This document shows positions 55,157-64,000 of a stretch of 64,000 nt of DNA, piece after piece. The position numbers and the translations under genes are program-made. The stretch spans positions 7,848,001 to 7,912,000 of the forward strand of contig NZ_CP114040.1 in NCBI RefSeq assembly GCF_026965555.1. Reading direction: 5' to 3'. Numbering within the stretch: position 1 is the first letter of the stretch; each line of letters starts with the position of its first letter. The notes under the pieces were generated by a model. The model was not told the DNA's origin. It was given only the letters and a program-made list of their open reading frames with translations, and searched no databases. The DNA is from Nannocystis punicea (GTDB lineage Bacteria; Myxococcota_A; Polyangia; Nannocystales; Nannocystaceae).

Positions 55157-56095
55157 ATGTCCGACCGGCTCTCCGCGCACGAGGAGAAGGCGCTCGCCTA
55201 CGCACAGGCGCACCTGGGGGCGATCGCCTTCATCGATCGGCACCTCTTTGAGCCGCTGGATCTCGAGCGGGTCGCCCGTGCCGCCGGCTACTCGACCTCG
55301 GAGTTCTCGCGTCGCTTCGCGGCGATGCAGGGCGAGAGCGTGATGGCCTACGTGCGCGGGCGACGGCTCGAGACGGCGGCCGCGCGGATCCTCGCGGACC
55401 CGGACGCGCGGCTCATCGACCTGGCGATCGAGTGCGGGTTCACCTCGCAGGCGGCCTTCACCCGCGCCTTCACCCGCGCCTTCGGCGAGGCGCCGGGCCG
55501 GCTGCGTCGTTGCGCCGACGACTCGCCGCCGCAACGCCGACGACGCGCGGGGCCGGTCGCGAGCACCCCGGTGCTCGACGAGCGGATCGAGCAATTGCCG
55601 GAGCTCGAGCTGTTCGGCATGAGCGCACGATTCACGCCGGCGAACTACGTCGAGCTCGCCGGCCTGTGGGAGCGGCTCGTCGCGCTGCGGCAGGCGGCCG
55701 GCGGCAGTCGCCGGGACGAGAACTTCGCGGTCTTCCTCGACCGCGAGCCGGGCGGGACCTTCGAGTACTTCGCCGCGTGGCGCGCGTGGTCGGAGGCAGC
55801 GCCGGCGCCGCTCGAGCGCGTCACGCTCCCTGCGGGCCGCTACCTCGTGTTCCGTCACCGCCTGCGGGAAGGGCCCCTCCTGCCCCAGCTGACGGCGGGG
55901 CAAGAGGCGCTGGACCGGGTCCGCCGCCGCGAGGGAATCGCGTGGGACTTCGAGCGCCACCCCGCGAATTTCGGCGTGGTGTGCAGGTGGATCGATCATT
56001 ACCTGCCGCTCGACGAGACAGCGCGCCGCGTCGCGCCCCGGCCGCCCGCGACCCGCGAGCCGGCCCGAACGGCCCGAACGTTCGTCCTCGCGTGA
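55157..56095 (+). CDS. AraC-family regulator with GyrI-like effector domain
   Basis: 312 residues. The two helix-turn-helix motifs of the AraC DNA-binding domain come first (LERVARAAGYSTSEFSRRF and IDLAIECGFTSQAAFTRAFT, residues about 35-110). A linker follows, then a GyrI-like/effector-binding domain from about 150 (ELPELELFGMSARFTP ... LPAGRYLVFRHR). This order, AraC first then GyrI-like, is that of Rob/SoxS-relative regulators that sense small hydrophobic ligands. Likely regulates the hydrolase upstream. Confidence 0.9.
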   Translation: MSDRLSAHEEKALAYAQAHLGAIAFIDRHLFEPLDLERVARAAGYSTSEFSRRFAAMQGESVMAYVRGRRLETAAARILADPDARLIDLAIECGFTSQAAFTRAFTRAFGEAPGRLRRCADDSPPQRRRRAGPVASTPVLDERIEQLPELELFGMSARFTPANYVELAGLWERLVALRQAAGGSRRDENFAVFLDREPGGTFEYFAAWRAWSEAAPAPLERVTLPAGRYLVFRHRLREGPLLPQLTAGQEALDRVRRREGIAWDFERHPANFGVVCRWIDHYLPLDETARRVAPRPPATREPARTARTFVLA

Positions 56096-56257
56096 TGTCG
56101 ACGGCATGAGCCGAAGGGACGGCGATCCAATCAGTGGTCCCAAAGGCCAGCCTGGAATACGCCGACGCCAACGGCGACTTTGCGCGGGCAGGGCCCGCGG
56201 GACGCCGATGTCGAATGCGCGAGCATGCTCGATGATCGCCTTGCCGCCGCGCCCACT

Positions 56258-56776
56258 TCAGAACCCCCGCCCCTGGCCATCGCCCGCGCTCCACAGCGCT
56301 GCGGTCCGCTCGCCGAGCGACACTTCCGAGAGCGCAGCGAGATCGCTGACGAGGAGTTCCGCGATCACCCGGGCCGCTCGGCGGTAGAGCGCCGGGTCGA
56401 GGTCGACGAGGAGCACTCGCGCGCGGTCGAATCGGAGCACGCCCGGCACATTCGAGGCTACGGCCCCCGCCAGCGCGCCGGTGAGGATCTCGTCGATCAG
56501 CGTGGCGCCGAGGGGGCGCCCGTCGACGACCTCGATGCGAAGCTGATCGCGGCCTGGCAGCAGCGATGCCCCGAGGCAGGTGTAGCTCGCGCTCGTCCCG
56601 GTTTGCCACGCGTGCTGGAGCACGCAGCGCCGCTCCAGCACCGGCGTGCCGGCACGTCCTGGGAGCGTGGCGGTCCGGACCTCTCCGGTCCCGTAGGCGC
56701 CGCAGGTCCACGCGTCGGCGCCGTCATCGCCCTCGCCGCCAACCCAGACCCAGCCGTGAGGAAAGGTCGCCCGCAC
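56258..56776 (-). CDS. Hypothetical protein directly next to a group II intron end
   Basis: 172 residues read from a GTG at 56776 (MRATFPHGWVWVGGEGDDG). The codon before is open to a TAG a few bases upstream, inside the likely intron 3' end. The protein has no recognised domain (Cys pair, acidic loops, C-terminal helix). The start next to the intron suggests the true N-terminus may lie on the other side of the intron, as in an interrupted gene. The 3' half of the coding sequence is intact. Confidence 0.5.
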   Translation of the reverse strand: MRATFPHGWVWVGGEGDDGADAWTCGAYGTGEVRTATLPGRAGTPVLERRCVLQHAWQTGTSASYTCLGASLLPGRDQLRIEVVDGRPLGATLIDEILTGALAGAVASNVPGVLRFDRARVLLVDLDPALYRRAARVIAELLVSDLAALSEVSLGERTAALWSAGDGQGRGF

Positions 56777-56849
56777 TGGTAGATCCTACCCTTCCTTCGG
56801 TCTTGCCGAGTACGGCTGTTGCCCCGGAGGAAGGGCAGGACCCCCGTTC

Positions 56850-56882
56850 AAACCGTGCATGCGGATTTCCCGCACACGGCTT
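56850..56882 (-). ncRNA. Group II intron domain V
   Basis: A 33-base hairpin with the catalytic AGC triad region (AGCCGTG) and a GAAA-type tetraloop within CGGGAAATCCG. It is located just after the end of the reverse transcriptase gene, as expected. Confidence 0.78.
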
Positions 56883-56907
56883 ACCGGTGGACTTTCGGGC
56901 CGTTGCA

Positions 56908-58335
56908 TTACGCTGCCTCCGGGTACTGCACGGTCCCCCGCAGACGATGGAGGCCGTGGTTGTGGAAGAAGTCGCGTGTCCAGACCTTGGCCTCCCCCGC
57001 GTGGAGATGTCGACCTTTGCGCTTCACCATGAAGGCGCGGAGTCGACTCCATACGTAGGTGTCGATCTGGTTGAACTTCGCGGCGGCGTTCCCGGTGAGG
57101 AAGTAGTTGGCCCAGCCGCGCAGCACCGGATTGATGTCGCGGATGATCACCCGCACATCTTTGACCCCGTGGCGGTTACGACCGGTCAGCTCCTTCACAC
57201 GCTGTCGCACCCGCGTCAAGCTGCGCGTCGAAGGCCAGCGCTGGAGGAAGTACGCTCTGCGGCGTTCCTTCTCCCAGATCGGACCGGACATGCGCTTACG
57301 CAGGTGACAGCCGAGGAAGTCGAAGCCTTGCCGTCCCCGGCTCAGCTCGACGCGCCTCGTCTTCTCGGGATGCAGCTCGAGTCGAAGTCGACGCAGGATC
57401 TCGCGGACCCTGACCTCGGCCTCCTCGCACGCCTTCCTGGTCCTGCACAGGATCACGAAGTCATCGCAGTAGCGCACGAGCTCGCCCAGGTGGGCGTGCC
57501 GTCGCTGCCACAACTTGTCGAGGACGCCGAGGTAGATGTTCGACAGCAGCGGTGAGATGACCCCGCCCTGGGGTGTCCCCGAGAGCATCGCCGTCACCTC
57601 GCCGTCTTCCATCACCCCGGCTTCGAGCCATTGCCGCACCAGCTTGAGGACCCTTCGATCCGAGATCCGCATCTCGACGAGCTTCATGAGTCGCTCGTGA
57701 TCGATGCTGCCGAAGTAGTCGCGGATGTCGGCGTCGAGCACATGGTTTCCACCTCGCGCTCCCAACACGCGCAGGCGCTCGAGCGCCTGCGTCGCGCTGC
57801 GCTTCGGCCGGAAGCCATACGAGCACGGAAGGAAGTCCGCCTCGAATATCGGCTCCAACACCAGCTTCGCCGCCATCTGCACCACTCGGTCCCGGACTGT
57901 CGGGATCCCCAGCGGCCGCTTCTTCCCGTCCGCCTTCGGGATGTACCGCCGCATGACCGCGCTCGGCCGGTACGTCCCCGCCTCGAGCTCTGCACCGATC
58001 TCTTCGAGGAAGCGATCGACGCCGAGCTCTTCCACCTCGGCCAGCGTCTGGGCATCGATGCCCGCTGACCCCCTGTTCTTCTTCACCCGCCTCCATGCTT
58101 CCTTCAGGACGTCACGCCTGAAGATGCGGTCGTACAGCGCATGGAAACGTCTTCCCGGATGCCGCTTGGCTGCGGCCCACAGTCGGCGTCGAAGTTCTCG
58201 CACTTTGTCACGTGGCCTGCGCCGCGTGGGGTTGTTGGGACCTGTCCTGCAGGCCATGCCCTCGCGCTTACCTTCTTCTCCGACACGACCACCCCAGGGG
58301 CCCTTCCCTCCGGCGGCGTTGTTCTGCGCCGCCAT
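56908..58335 (-). CDS. Group II intron reverse transcriptase/maturase
   Basis: 475 residues from MAAQNNAAGG (the longer frame from 58809 includes the intron's ribozyme 5' domains). RT motifs are present: DADIRDYFGSIDHERL, LSGTPQGGVISPLLSNIYLG, and the active-site block VRYCDDFVILC, with Y-C-D-D instead of the common Y-A-D-D. The domain X/maturase part includes FDFLGCHLRKR and VIIRDINPVLRGWANYFL. No clear endonuclease (HNH) domain is seen at the C-terminus. It promotes splicing and mobility of the intron. A 14-base element pair lies at 58241-58268. Confidence 0.9.
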   Translation of the reverse strand: MAAQNNAAGGKGPWGGRVGEEGKREGMACRTGPNNPTRRRPRDKVRELRRRLWAAAKRHPGRRFHALYDRIFRRDVLKEAWRRVKKNRGSAGIDAQTLAEVEELGVDRFLEEIGAELEAGTYRPSAVMRRYIPKADGKKRPLGIPTVRDRVVQMAAKLVLEPIFEADFLPCSYGFRPKRSATQALERLRVLGARGGNHVLDADIRDYFGSIDHERLMKLVEMRISDRRVLKLVRQWLEAGVMEDGEVTAMLSGTPQGGVISPLLSNIYLGVLDKLWQRRHAHLGELVRYCDDFVILCRTRKACEEAEVRVREILRRLRLELHPEKTRRVELSRGRQGFDFLGCHLRKRMSGPIWEKERRRAYFLQRWPSTRSLTRVRQRVKELTGRNRHGVKDVRVIIRDINPVLRGWANYFLTGNAAAKFNQIDTYVWSRLRAFMVKRKGRHLHAGEAKVWTRDFFHNHGLHRLRGTVQYPEAA

Positions 58336-58806
58336 CGCCGGTACTACGACCCCCTCGGACTCCCGCTGCACAGCGCTCGACTTCGCCTTCGGCTTATACG
58401 AGCCACCTTGCCCCGACACGGGCCGTGCAGACGGGCCTCTCCTGTTCCGCATCGCTCCTTGAACGCGTGCTGCGCCCCCTACCCCGGGTGGACCCCCCGC
58501 GCTTTCTGTTCCGGACTCGTGCGCGGTGGACGTGGCCTTCGCCGCGAAGTGATCGGCTCGGCTCCCCCATTGTTTCTCTGACGAGGCTGCAGGCTTCACT
58601 TGATGTTGCGGCCCGCGTTCTTGCTCCCTCCGTAGAGGCTCTTGACGCCCCGCTCGGGCCGCGAGGATCTCTCCTCGCGCCTGGGGCCTGCTACCGGGCG
58701 CTCCGGCGCTTACCCGGACGGGACTTTCACCCGCTGGAACGGTGCAGCATGACGCGGCCGACCCGCCCCCTCCGGGGTCCTGCTCGTCCGTGTCTTCAGG
58801 ACGCAC

Positions 58807-59401
58807 CACCGAAACAGTGTACCAGGGGGGAGGACCCGACGATATGCCCGACGCGGCCTATCACGAGGCCGATCTTCCTTCTCGACGCGCCCGTACGACG
58901 GGCAAGAAAACGTCATGCAGGAGGATCGCTGGCACTACCAGCACGCGATGACGAGGATGAAGGTCCACACGGACTCCATCCGGCATTCCCGCGCCCAGGA
59001 GGCGGACGCCTATCCCTTCGTAGGCGGCGGCATGCTCGGTTCGTGGTGTTCGCTATCGTGGCGGTGTGAAGCACCAGGAAGCCGACCCTCGGACTCGCAC
59101 GGACAGCAGATTCACACGACCTGAGATTCGCTGACGCCGCATCGCTCCCGCCACGCTCGCACCTCGCCCACGCTCGTGATCGCTGCCTCGCCGGGCTGCA
59201 CGAGCACTGCGTAGCCCTGGAGTCGTCGAAGGTCAGGGCGAATGGCGGGCTGGTGAGGATAACCATGTTCATGAGCTTCCCGGGGGTTGTGGCGCGGCCC
59301 ACATCGATTCCGTGCTCCCCGGCATCGAGGGCGATTTCGTCCCCCAGCCGACTGGCGTTCCGCGTACAAGGAACATGAGACCCCATACGGAGGAGAGCAG
59401 A
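58807..59401. other. Gap with a possible decayed minus-strand gene
   Basis: About 595 bases. On the minus strand between about 59110 and 59350 fragments in two frames look protein-like: GDEIALDAGEHGIDVGRATT leads to TSPPFALTFDD in one frame, and LQGYAVLVQPGEAAITSVGE and VRAWRERCGVSESQVV in the other. They would join with a frameshift near 59222. I cannot name the family. Otherwise nothing. Confidence 0.35.
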
Positions 59402-60342
59402 ATGTTGCGGTCTCGAAGCTTCACAACGCTCATGCGCGGCTCCCTCATTGTCGTGTCCCTCTCGGCAGGCATCGCTGCGACGGCGAACGCAGCGACCGAC
59501 AAGAAGGAGACCACGAAGAAGTCCTGGACCATTGACGCGTCCCACGGGACCTACGGTGATAGGATCCCGATCGAGGTCCCGGCGTTCCGCGGGATCACCC
59601 CTGAGCTGGCCCTGACTTATGATTCGTCGGGCGAAAACGGCGAGTCGGGTGTGGGCTGGAGCCTCGACGGCGCCGGCGTCGTCGAGCGGGCGAGCCCGGG
59701 CAAGGGCGCCCCGAACTACGACGCCACCGACATCTTCCTGCTCGACGGCAAGGAGATGGTCGCTTGCGCCCCCGGTAGCGTGAGTCCGAGCTGTACGACC
59801 GGGGGCACGCATTCGACCAAGGTCGAGAACTACGAGCGTATCGCGCTCTCCGGCACGGGAGTCGACAGCCGCTGGACCATCACGGCCAAGGACGGCGTCA
59901 GACGCGTGTATGCCCCGGTCTTCACCGTGGGTGGCACCGACGTCTTCCGGTGGGGCCTCGAGCAGGTCATCGACACGATGGGCAACGTCGTGACGTACGA
60001 CTGGGGCGTCGACCAGTTCGGCTGTTGCTGGGAGCACCTGAATTCGGTCAGCTACAACGGCACCACCGTCACCTTCCATTACGAGACGCGGCCGGATCTG
60101 GAGCGCGCGGCGGTCGGCAAGGGCACCATGCGCACGGGCCAGGGCCGCCTCAAGACGGTCGACGTGGCGGTCAGCGGCAGCCGCCTGCGCGCCTACAAGC
60201 TCAGCTACACCGAGAGCGCCGTCACGTCGCCGGCGAGAGCGTCCAGATCGACGGTGATCGTCCGACGGGCGAGCTCGGCCGTTGTGTCGAGGGCGTGCTC
60301 ACGGCCCACCCGCCGCAGCGGGCCGTGACCATCAAGCTGTAA
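59402..60342 (+). pseudogene. Truncated SpvB/TcaC-type toxin gene fused to an unrelated 3' tail
   Basis: From MLRSRSFTTLMRG with a signal peptide (LIVVSLSAGIAATANA). The N-terminal SpvB-like domain is clear: KKSWTIDASHGTYGDRIPIEVPAFRGITPELALTYDS, then GVGWSLDGAGVVERASPG, and FRWGLEQVIDTMGNVVTYDW. The beta-propeller/RHS part of an insecticidal-type toxin should follow but is missing. After about 60228 the reading changes frame to a short tail that reads GESVQIDGDRPTGELGRC and VEGVLTAHPPQRAVTIKL, ending at 60342. It is therefore a broken, chimeric remnant. The junction could come from a deletion. Confidence 0.72.
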
Positions 60343-60614
60343 CCCCGTCGGACTCGAACTGGCGTGCGAGTCGCCGGAGAAGAGCGTAAGTATACGTCGA
60401 ACCGCATCGTGACGGCGTGGCCGGGCCCAGACTACACTGGCGGGGCATGGCCGGCGAGCGTGACGGCGCGGAACGTTCTAGCGAGGAAGCCGACAGCGCC
60501 GCGCTACGCCGTCCACGGAAAGGTTCCATTTTTGCATCCGAGGTCCCGCCTGGCGCCGTTTGCGCTGATGCGATGGACGGGAACCTCTGTGCCGGCCAGG
60601 TGTCGTCGCCGCCG

Positions 60615-61892
60615 ATGGAAATAGCGACACGACAGTGGAGCCTCGCCAGACGGCTGGGGCTGGTTTTCCTGGTCACCTTGATGGCCCTGTACAATGGACC
60701 GATCATGGTCTCGGCGGTCCCCGTGCTGGGGGAACTCTTCGTCGCCGGCTGGATGGCGCTGGCGTCGGTGCTCGTCCCGGTGTTCGGCGGGTTGCTCGGG
60801 CTCACCGAGCCGATCGCCATGTCGGTGGCCAACAGCGGCGACTCCTTGTGGTCCCACGTGCAGCTGTTCGGATTCGCGGTGATCTCGGCCTTCGTGGCGC
60901 TCGTCGCCGCGGCGCTCGACCGCAGCCGGATCGATCACGCGCGGCTCTACGCGGGGCTACGGGTGTTCCTCCGCTATGCGCTGGCGCTGGCGATGTTTCG
61001 CTACGGCTTCGCCAAGCTGGTGGGCAGCCAATTCATGGCACCGAACCCCATCACGCTGTCGCGGACCTACGGCGATTCGTCGCCGATGGGGCTCCTGTGG
61101 ACGTTCATGGGCTACTCTCCGACGTACCAGGCGTTCAGCGGGCTGGCCGAGATTGCCGCGGGCGTGCTGCTGCTGTCGCGGCGAACGACCGCGCTGGGGT
61201 CGCTCCTGGCCTGCGGCGTGCTCGCCAACGTGGTGATGCTCAACCTGTGCTACGACGTGCCGGTCAAGCAGTTCTCGGCGCAGCTCCTGCTGATCGCGGT
61301 GCTCCTCGTGCTGCACGACGCCCGCCGGCTCGTCGACGTGTTCGTCCGCAACCGCCCGGTCGCGGCCGAGCCAGACCCACCGGGACCCGGGCGTACCCGG
61401 CAGCGTGTGGCCTGGGCGGCCAAGGGCGCGTTCGTTACCCTGGTGCTCGTGAACGTGGCCCGTGCGCACCTGATGACCGCAGAAATGCAGGCACAGGCCG
61501 CGCGCGGGCCGCTGTACGGCGCCTGGGAGGTCGAGTTCTTCGCGCTCGACGGCGAGGAGCGACGACTGCGGCCCGACGACGCGGTCCGCTGGCGCCAGCT
61601 CGTGATCCCGGCCTATCCGTGGGCCCTGGTGCGACCGGTCCGGGGCGACGCGACCGCGTTCGGCTACGCGTACGACGAGACGGCCGGCACGCTCACGCTC
61701 ACGGAGCACCGCGACGGCGAGGCGCACGACTACGTGCTGCAAGCGTCGCAGCCCACGCCCGACCAACTGGTGCTGAGCGGACCGATCGCGCAGGGAGACC
61801 TCCATGCCCGGCTGTGGCGGGTCCCCGACGATACGTCGGTATTGATGGCACGCACCTTCCGGTGGATCCAGGAGGGGAATTTCAACCGCTGA
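60615..61892 (+). CDS. DoxX-like multi-pass membrane protein
   Basis: 425 residues from MEIATRQWSLARRLG. Upstream in-frame starts at 60447 or 60417 are possible; they add a soluble tail without family features. Membrane segments: LVFLVTLMALYNGPIM, LFGFAVISAFVALVAAAL, YALALAMFRYGFAKLVG, IAAGVLLLSRRTTALGSLLACGVLANVVML. The AAGVLLL/GSLLACGVL part and RYGFAKL resemble the DoxX-like family. A soluble domain with beta character follows (ALDGEERRLRPDDAVRW). No role can be assigned. Confidence 0.78.
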   Translation: MEIATRQWSLARRLGLVFLVTLMALYNGPIMVSAVPVLGELFVAGWMALASVLVPVFGGLLGLTEPIAMSVANSGDSLWSHVQLFGFAVISAFVALVAAALDRSRIDHARLYAGLRVFLRYALALAMFRYGFAKLVGSQFMAPNPITLSRTYGDSSPMGLLWTFMGYSPTYQAFSGLAEIAAGVLLLSRRTTALGSLLACGVLANVVMLNLCYDVPVKQFSAQLLLIAVLLVLHDARRLVDVFVRNRPVAAEPDPPGPGRTRQRVAWAAKGAFVTLVLVNVARAHLMTAEMQAQAARGPLYGAWEVEFFALDGEERRLRPDDAVRWRQLVIPAYPWALVRPVRGDATAFGYAYDETAGTLTLTEHRDGEAHDYVLQASQPTPDQLVLSGPIAQGDLHARLWRVPDDTSVLMARTFRWIQEGNFNR

Positions 61893-62010
61893 GCGGCCCG
61901 GCGAGATGCCATCTCATGGTGGCGCGGAGCCCGTCCACGCCTTTTAGCGCGGCGGGGTCCGGCGCAGTGCATTCGCCCAACGGTGAGGCCGAACTGGTCG
62001 GCCGGCGGTG

Positions 62011-62049
62011 CCTGTCCTGAGGAGCATGACCTGGAGGTCATCGCCTAGT
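62011..62049. repeat. 14-base phased array, 3 units, interrupted by the IS element
   Basis: Units at 62011 (CCTG), 62025 (CATG) and 62039 (CATC). The IS1380 element starts at 62049-62050 within the third unit. Confidence 0.72.
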
Positions 62050-63798
62050 CCGGATTTCTCACCACGGGAAGGAATTCCGGCCGTACTTCCCGAGTTCGAG
62101 CGGGTGTGAAACGATTGCTGACCACCCAGGGGTACGGCCGGAACACGACAAGGTGTATCCGCACCGAGTTCGATTTTCAACCGGCCGGGCGGAGGCGCGT
62201 CGAGGCCGCTTTTGACGGCGGACGGGTCAGCTCGGACGGCGGCCTGCTGTTGCTGCGCGAGTTGACCGAGAGTTCAGGTGTGTTCCGGGACTTCGCCTCC
62301 TGCTTCCGGGACCACCGTGACCCGAGCCGCGTCGAGCACACCGTCGAGGAACTGCTCGCACAGCGCGTGCTGGGCCTGCTGTGTGGTTACGAGGACCTGA
62401 ACGACCACGACATGCTCCGCGATGATGCCTTGCTCGCGCTGGCGGTAGGCAAGATCGATCCGACCGGCGAACAGCGCAAGCGGGAGCGCGACCGGGGGCA
62501 CGCCCTGGCCGGCAAGAGCACGCTGAACCGCCTGGAGCTGGCGAAGCCCACGGTGGCCGGCGACGAGCGCTACAAGAAGATCAGCTACGACGACCACGGG
62601 ATTCAGCGCCTCTTCGTCGACACCTTCCGCGCACGATCGGCCGCCCGCCGAGATCGTCCTCGATCTCGACGCGACGGACGACCCCGTACATGGCAAGCAG
62701 GAGGGTCGCTTCTTCCACGGCTTCTACGACAGCTACTGCTACCTGCCGCTGTACGTCTTCTGCGGCGACTTCCTCCTCGGCGCCGCGCTGAACACCGCCG
62801 ACAAGCAGCCAGTGAGCGGCGCGGTCGAGGAGCTCGAGAGGATCGTCAGTCAGCTCCTCGCCCGCTGGCCCGACGTCCGGATCATCGTGCGCGGCGATTC
62901 CGGCTTCTGCCGCGACGAGGTCATGCGCTGGTGCGAGGAGAACGGGCTCTTCTTCGTCCTCGGCCTGCAGAAGAACTCGCGCCTGATCGCCGAGATCGAG
63001 GGCGAGATGAAGCAGGCCCGCGCCATCTCCGAGCAGACCGGCAAGGAAGCGCGCGTTTTCAAGGACTTTCGCTACGAGACCAACCGGACGTGGTCACGAG
63101 AGCGCCGGGTGGTCGGCAAGGCCGAGTACACGACGGACAAGGAGAATCCTCGCTTCGTCACCACCAACCTCTCACCCGACGAGTACGACGCGCGCTCGCT
63201 CTACGAGGACCTCTACTGCGCTCGCGGAGACATGGAGAACCGGATCAAGGAACAGCAGCTCGGCCTCTTTGCCGACCGCACCAGCGCTCACACGCTGCGC
63301 GCCAACCAGCTCCGCCTGTGGCTCTCATCCGTCGCTTACATGATCCTCAACGAGCTCCGACGAATCGCCCTCGCCGGCACCGAGCTCGCCCATGCCCAGG
63401 TCTCCACGATCCGCACGCGGCTGCTCAAGATCGGTGTCGTCGTCACCGCCTCGGTCCGCAGGATCCGCGTCTCCCTAAGCTCGGTTTTCCCACTCCAGCA
63501 CGTGTGGTGGCGCGTCCTCGAGAACCTCCACCGTCATCACGTCATGAGACGCTGAAGGCCCTCGCCGTCCGTCACACAATGGTGCGCTGCACTCGCGCCG
63601 GGATTCGTCTGTCCTTATGCACAGGTCACCCAAAACGCGTAGCCGGCTTTGTAATCCCTCTTACAGCTCGATCTCGCGCCAGCCCCGGGCGTAACGAGCG
63701 CGGCCTAGCGACTCACGTCCACGGCATCCAACAACCTCCCGCCAAGCCGCCTGACAGCCGCTTGGCGGGCCCCACCTATCCGTGGTGAGAAATCCGGG
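62049..63798 (+). mobile_element. IS1380-family insertion sequence, frameshifted transposase
   Basis: Terminal inverted repeats CCGGATTTCTCACCACGG at 62050-62067 and its complement CCGTGGTGAGAAATCCGG at 63780-63797. A four-base CTAG flanks both ends (62045-62048 and 63799-63802), the expected target duplication if one more base at each end is included. The transposase inside is broken by a frameshift. Confidence 0.85.
62106..63555 (+). pseudogene. IS1380-type DDE transposase with a frameshift
   Basis: Frame one from GTG 62106 reads KRLLTTQGYGRNTTRCIRTE up to about FVDTF; after about 62630 the sequence must be read in the next frame: RPPAEIVLDLDATDDPVHG, with the first catalytic Asp residues, then HGFYDSYCYLPLYVFCGDFL, WPDVRIIVRGDSGFCRDE with the second Asp, and the C-terminal block with RGDMENRIKEQQLGLFADRTS containing the catalytic Glu. 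Both halves are complete, so this is a recent single-base change or a sequencing error rather than an old pseudogene. Confidence 0.8.
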
Positions 63799-64000
63799 CT
63801 AGCTCGCGCGCGCGGCCGCAGGCGCGCGCGCCGTCGTTCGACGGGCAGACTTGGACGTTCCGCTTGTCTCGACGGTCCGGAGGCCGGCGGCCTGAAAGCT
63901 TGTATCCGTCCGGCGAGCTGCGTTCCCGGTTGAGCCGCCGTTCGGCTACACCTCGTTCGAATGCTACCCGAGCGACATGCGGCGGAAGACGTTGGCGGCG
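63799..64000. other. Window end without a clear gene
   Basis: About 200 bases after the IS element. One plus-strand frame (PPFGYTSFECYPSDMRRKTLAA) runs off the window and could be the edge of a gene, but this is too short to call. A CG-rich low-complexity stretch (GCGCGCGCGG) is at about 63805-63832. Confidence 0.3.

Larger units (their letters stand above)
56784..58806 (-). mobile_element. Group II intron with reverse transcriptase
   Basis: The 5' end reads GTGCG at 58806-58802 on the minus strand, matching the conserved group II start. Domain V is visible at about 56850-56882, reading AGCCGTGTGCGG, GAAA, then TCCGCATGCACGGTTT. The domain VI-like hairpin that follows (CCTTCC...GGAAGG) runs to about 56784. 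The intron encodes a reverse transcriptase/maturase in between. The exact 3' end is uncertain by some bases. Total about 2.0 kb. Confidence 0.82.

Noticed and set aside
58785..58806. 14-base element at the intron 5' end
   Set aside because: GTGTCTTCAGGACGC resembles the unit, but spacing is 13 and the bases belong to the intron's own conserved 5' end.
60340..60400. tRNA-like sequence after the toxin remnant
   Set aside because: A short stretch resembles a T-loop, but no acceptor or anticodon stem can be drawn.
62106..63555. Programmed frameshift in the IS1380 transposase
   Set aside because: No slippery heptamer is evident near 62630, and I know of no programmed shift in this family. A mutation or sequencing error is more likely.

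Overview
The window reads as chromosomal DNA of a very GC-rich, predatory, Nannocystis-like myxobacterium (order Myxococcales sensu lato, suborder Nannocystineae). This is inferred from the gene content. There are many lipoproteins with Thr/Ser/Gly-rich linkers after the lipobox, Cys-rich 'DCGG' cassettes, eukaryote-like Ser/Thr kinases, ECF sigma factors paired with surface proteins, a FIST sensor, ankyrin and SMI1/KNR4 proteins, and secreted fungal-wall hydrolases. I see no rRNA, tRNA or CRISPR array.

Layout. 1-2.7 kb: two secreted proteins, a vWA-like one with a broken metal site and a propeller-type lipoprotein. 2.9-6.3 kb: a carbohydrate block (GH15 glucoamylase/trehalase, glucose-dehydrogenase-like SDR, divergent gluconokinase). 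6.4-15.7 kb: a frameshifted gene, membrane and secreted proteins, a transglutaminase-like membrane protein, a HEAT-cyclophilin lipoprotein, a DUF4404 protein and a flavin amine oxidase. 16-27 kb: MFS exporter, DUF1552/DUF1592 pair, GH114-like lipoprotein, cupin, ankyrin protein, YCII-DoxX pair and a Ser/Thr kinase. 27-35 kb: a repeat-filled gap, an ECF sigma factor with a C-terminal extension next to a surface protein, a decayed sigma fragment, a wax-synthase-like MBOAT and a Cys-rich lipoprotein. 35.6-39.3 kb: three consecutive secreted beta-1,3-glucan-directed proteins (GH64, GH128, TOS1-type). 39.5-47.8 kb: a WD40 kinase with its sigma factor, a GAF-STAS/FIST pair, DUF4240 and coiled-coil proteins. 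48.4-56.1 kb: MerC-like protein plus tyrosinase, SMI1 proteins (one fused to a histone-H1-like tail and ankyrins), a hydrolase and an AraC regulator. 56.3-64 kb: a mobile and decayed zone with a group II intron, a truncated SpvB-like toxin gene, a DoxX-like protein and a frameshifted IS1380-type element.

The most striking signal is a dispersed family of short arrays with an exact 14-base period. The unit is a 10-base palindrome, ideally GGACATGTCC (CCTG variant common), followed by a 4-base spacer. I located about 30 copies or arrays by eye. Most sit in gaps between genes, but several are read through inside genes: a HEAT-cyclophilin lipoprotein, the activation segment of a kinase, and disordered linkers of a sigma factor, a surface protein and two kinases. 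One array is interrupted by the IS1380 element with a CTAG target duplication. The arrays have two alternating dyads, on CATG and on the spacer, so they could act as phased operator sites or as hairpin-forming minisatellites. I know of no described element that matches.
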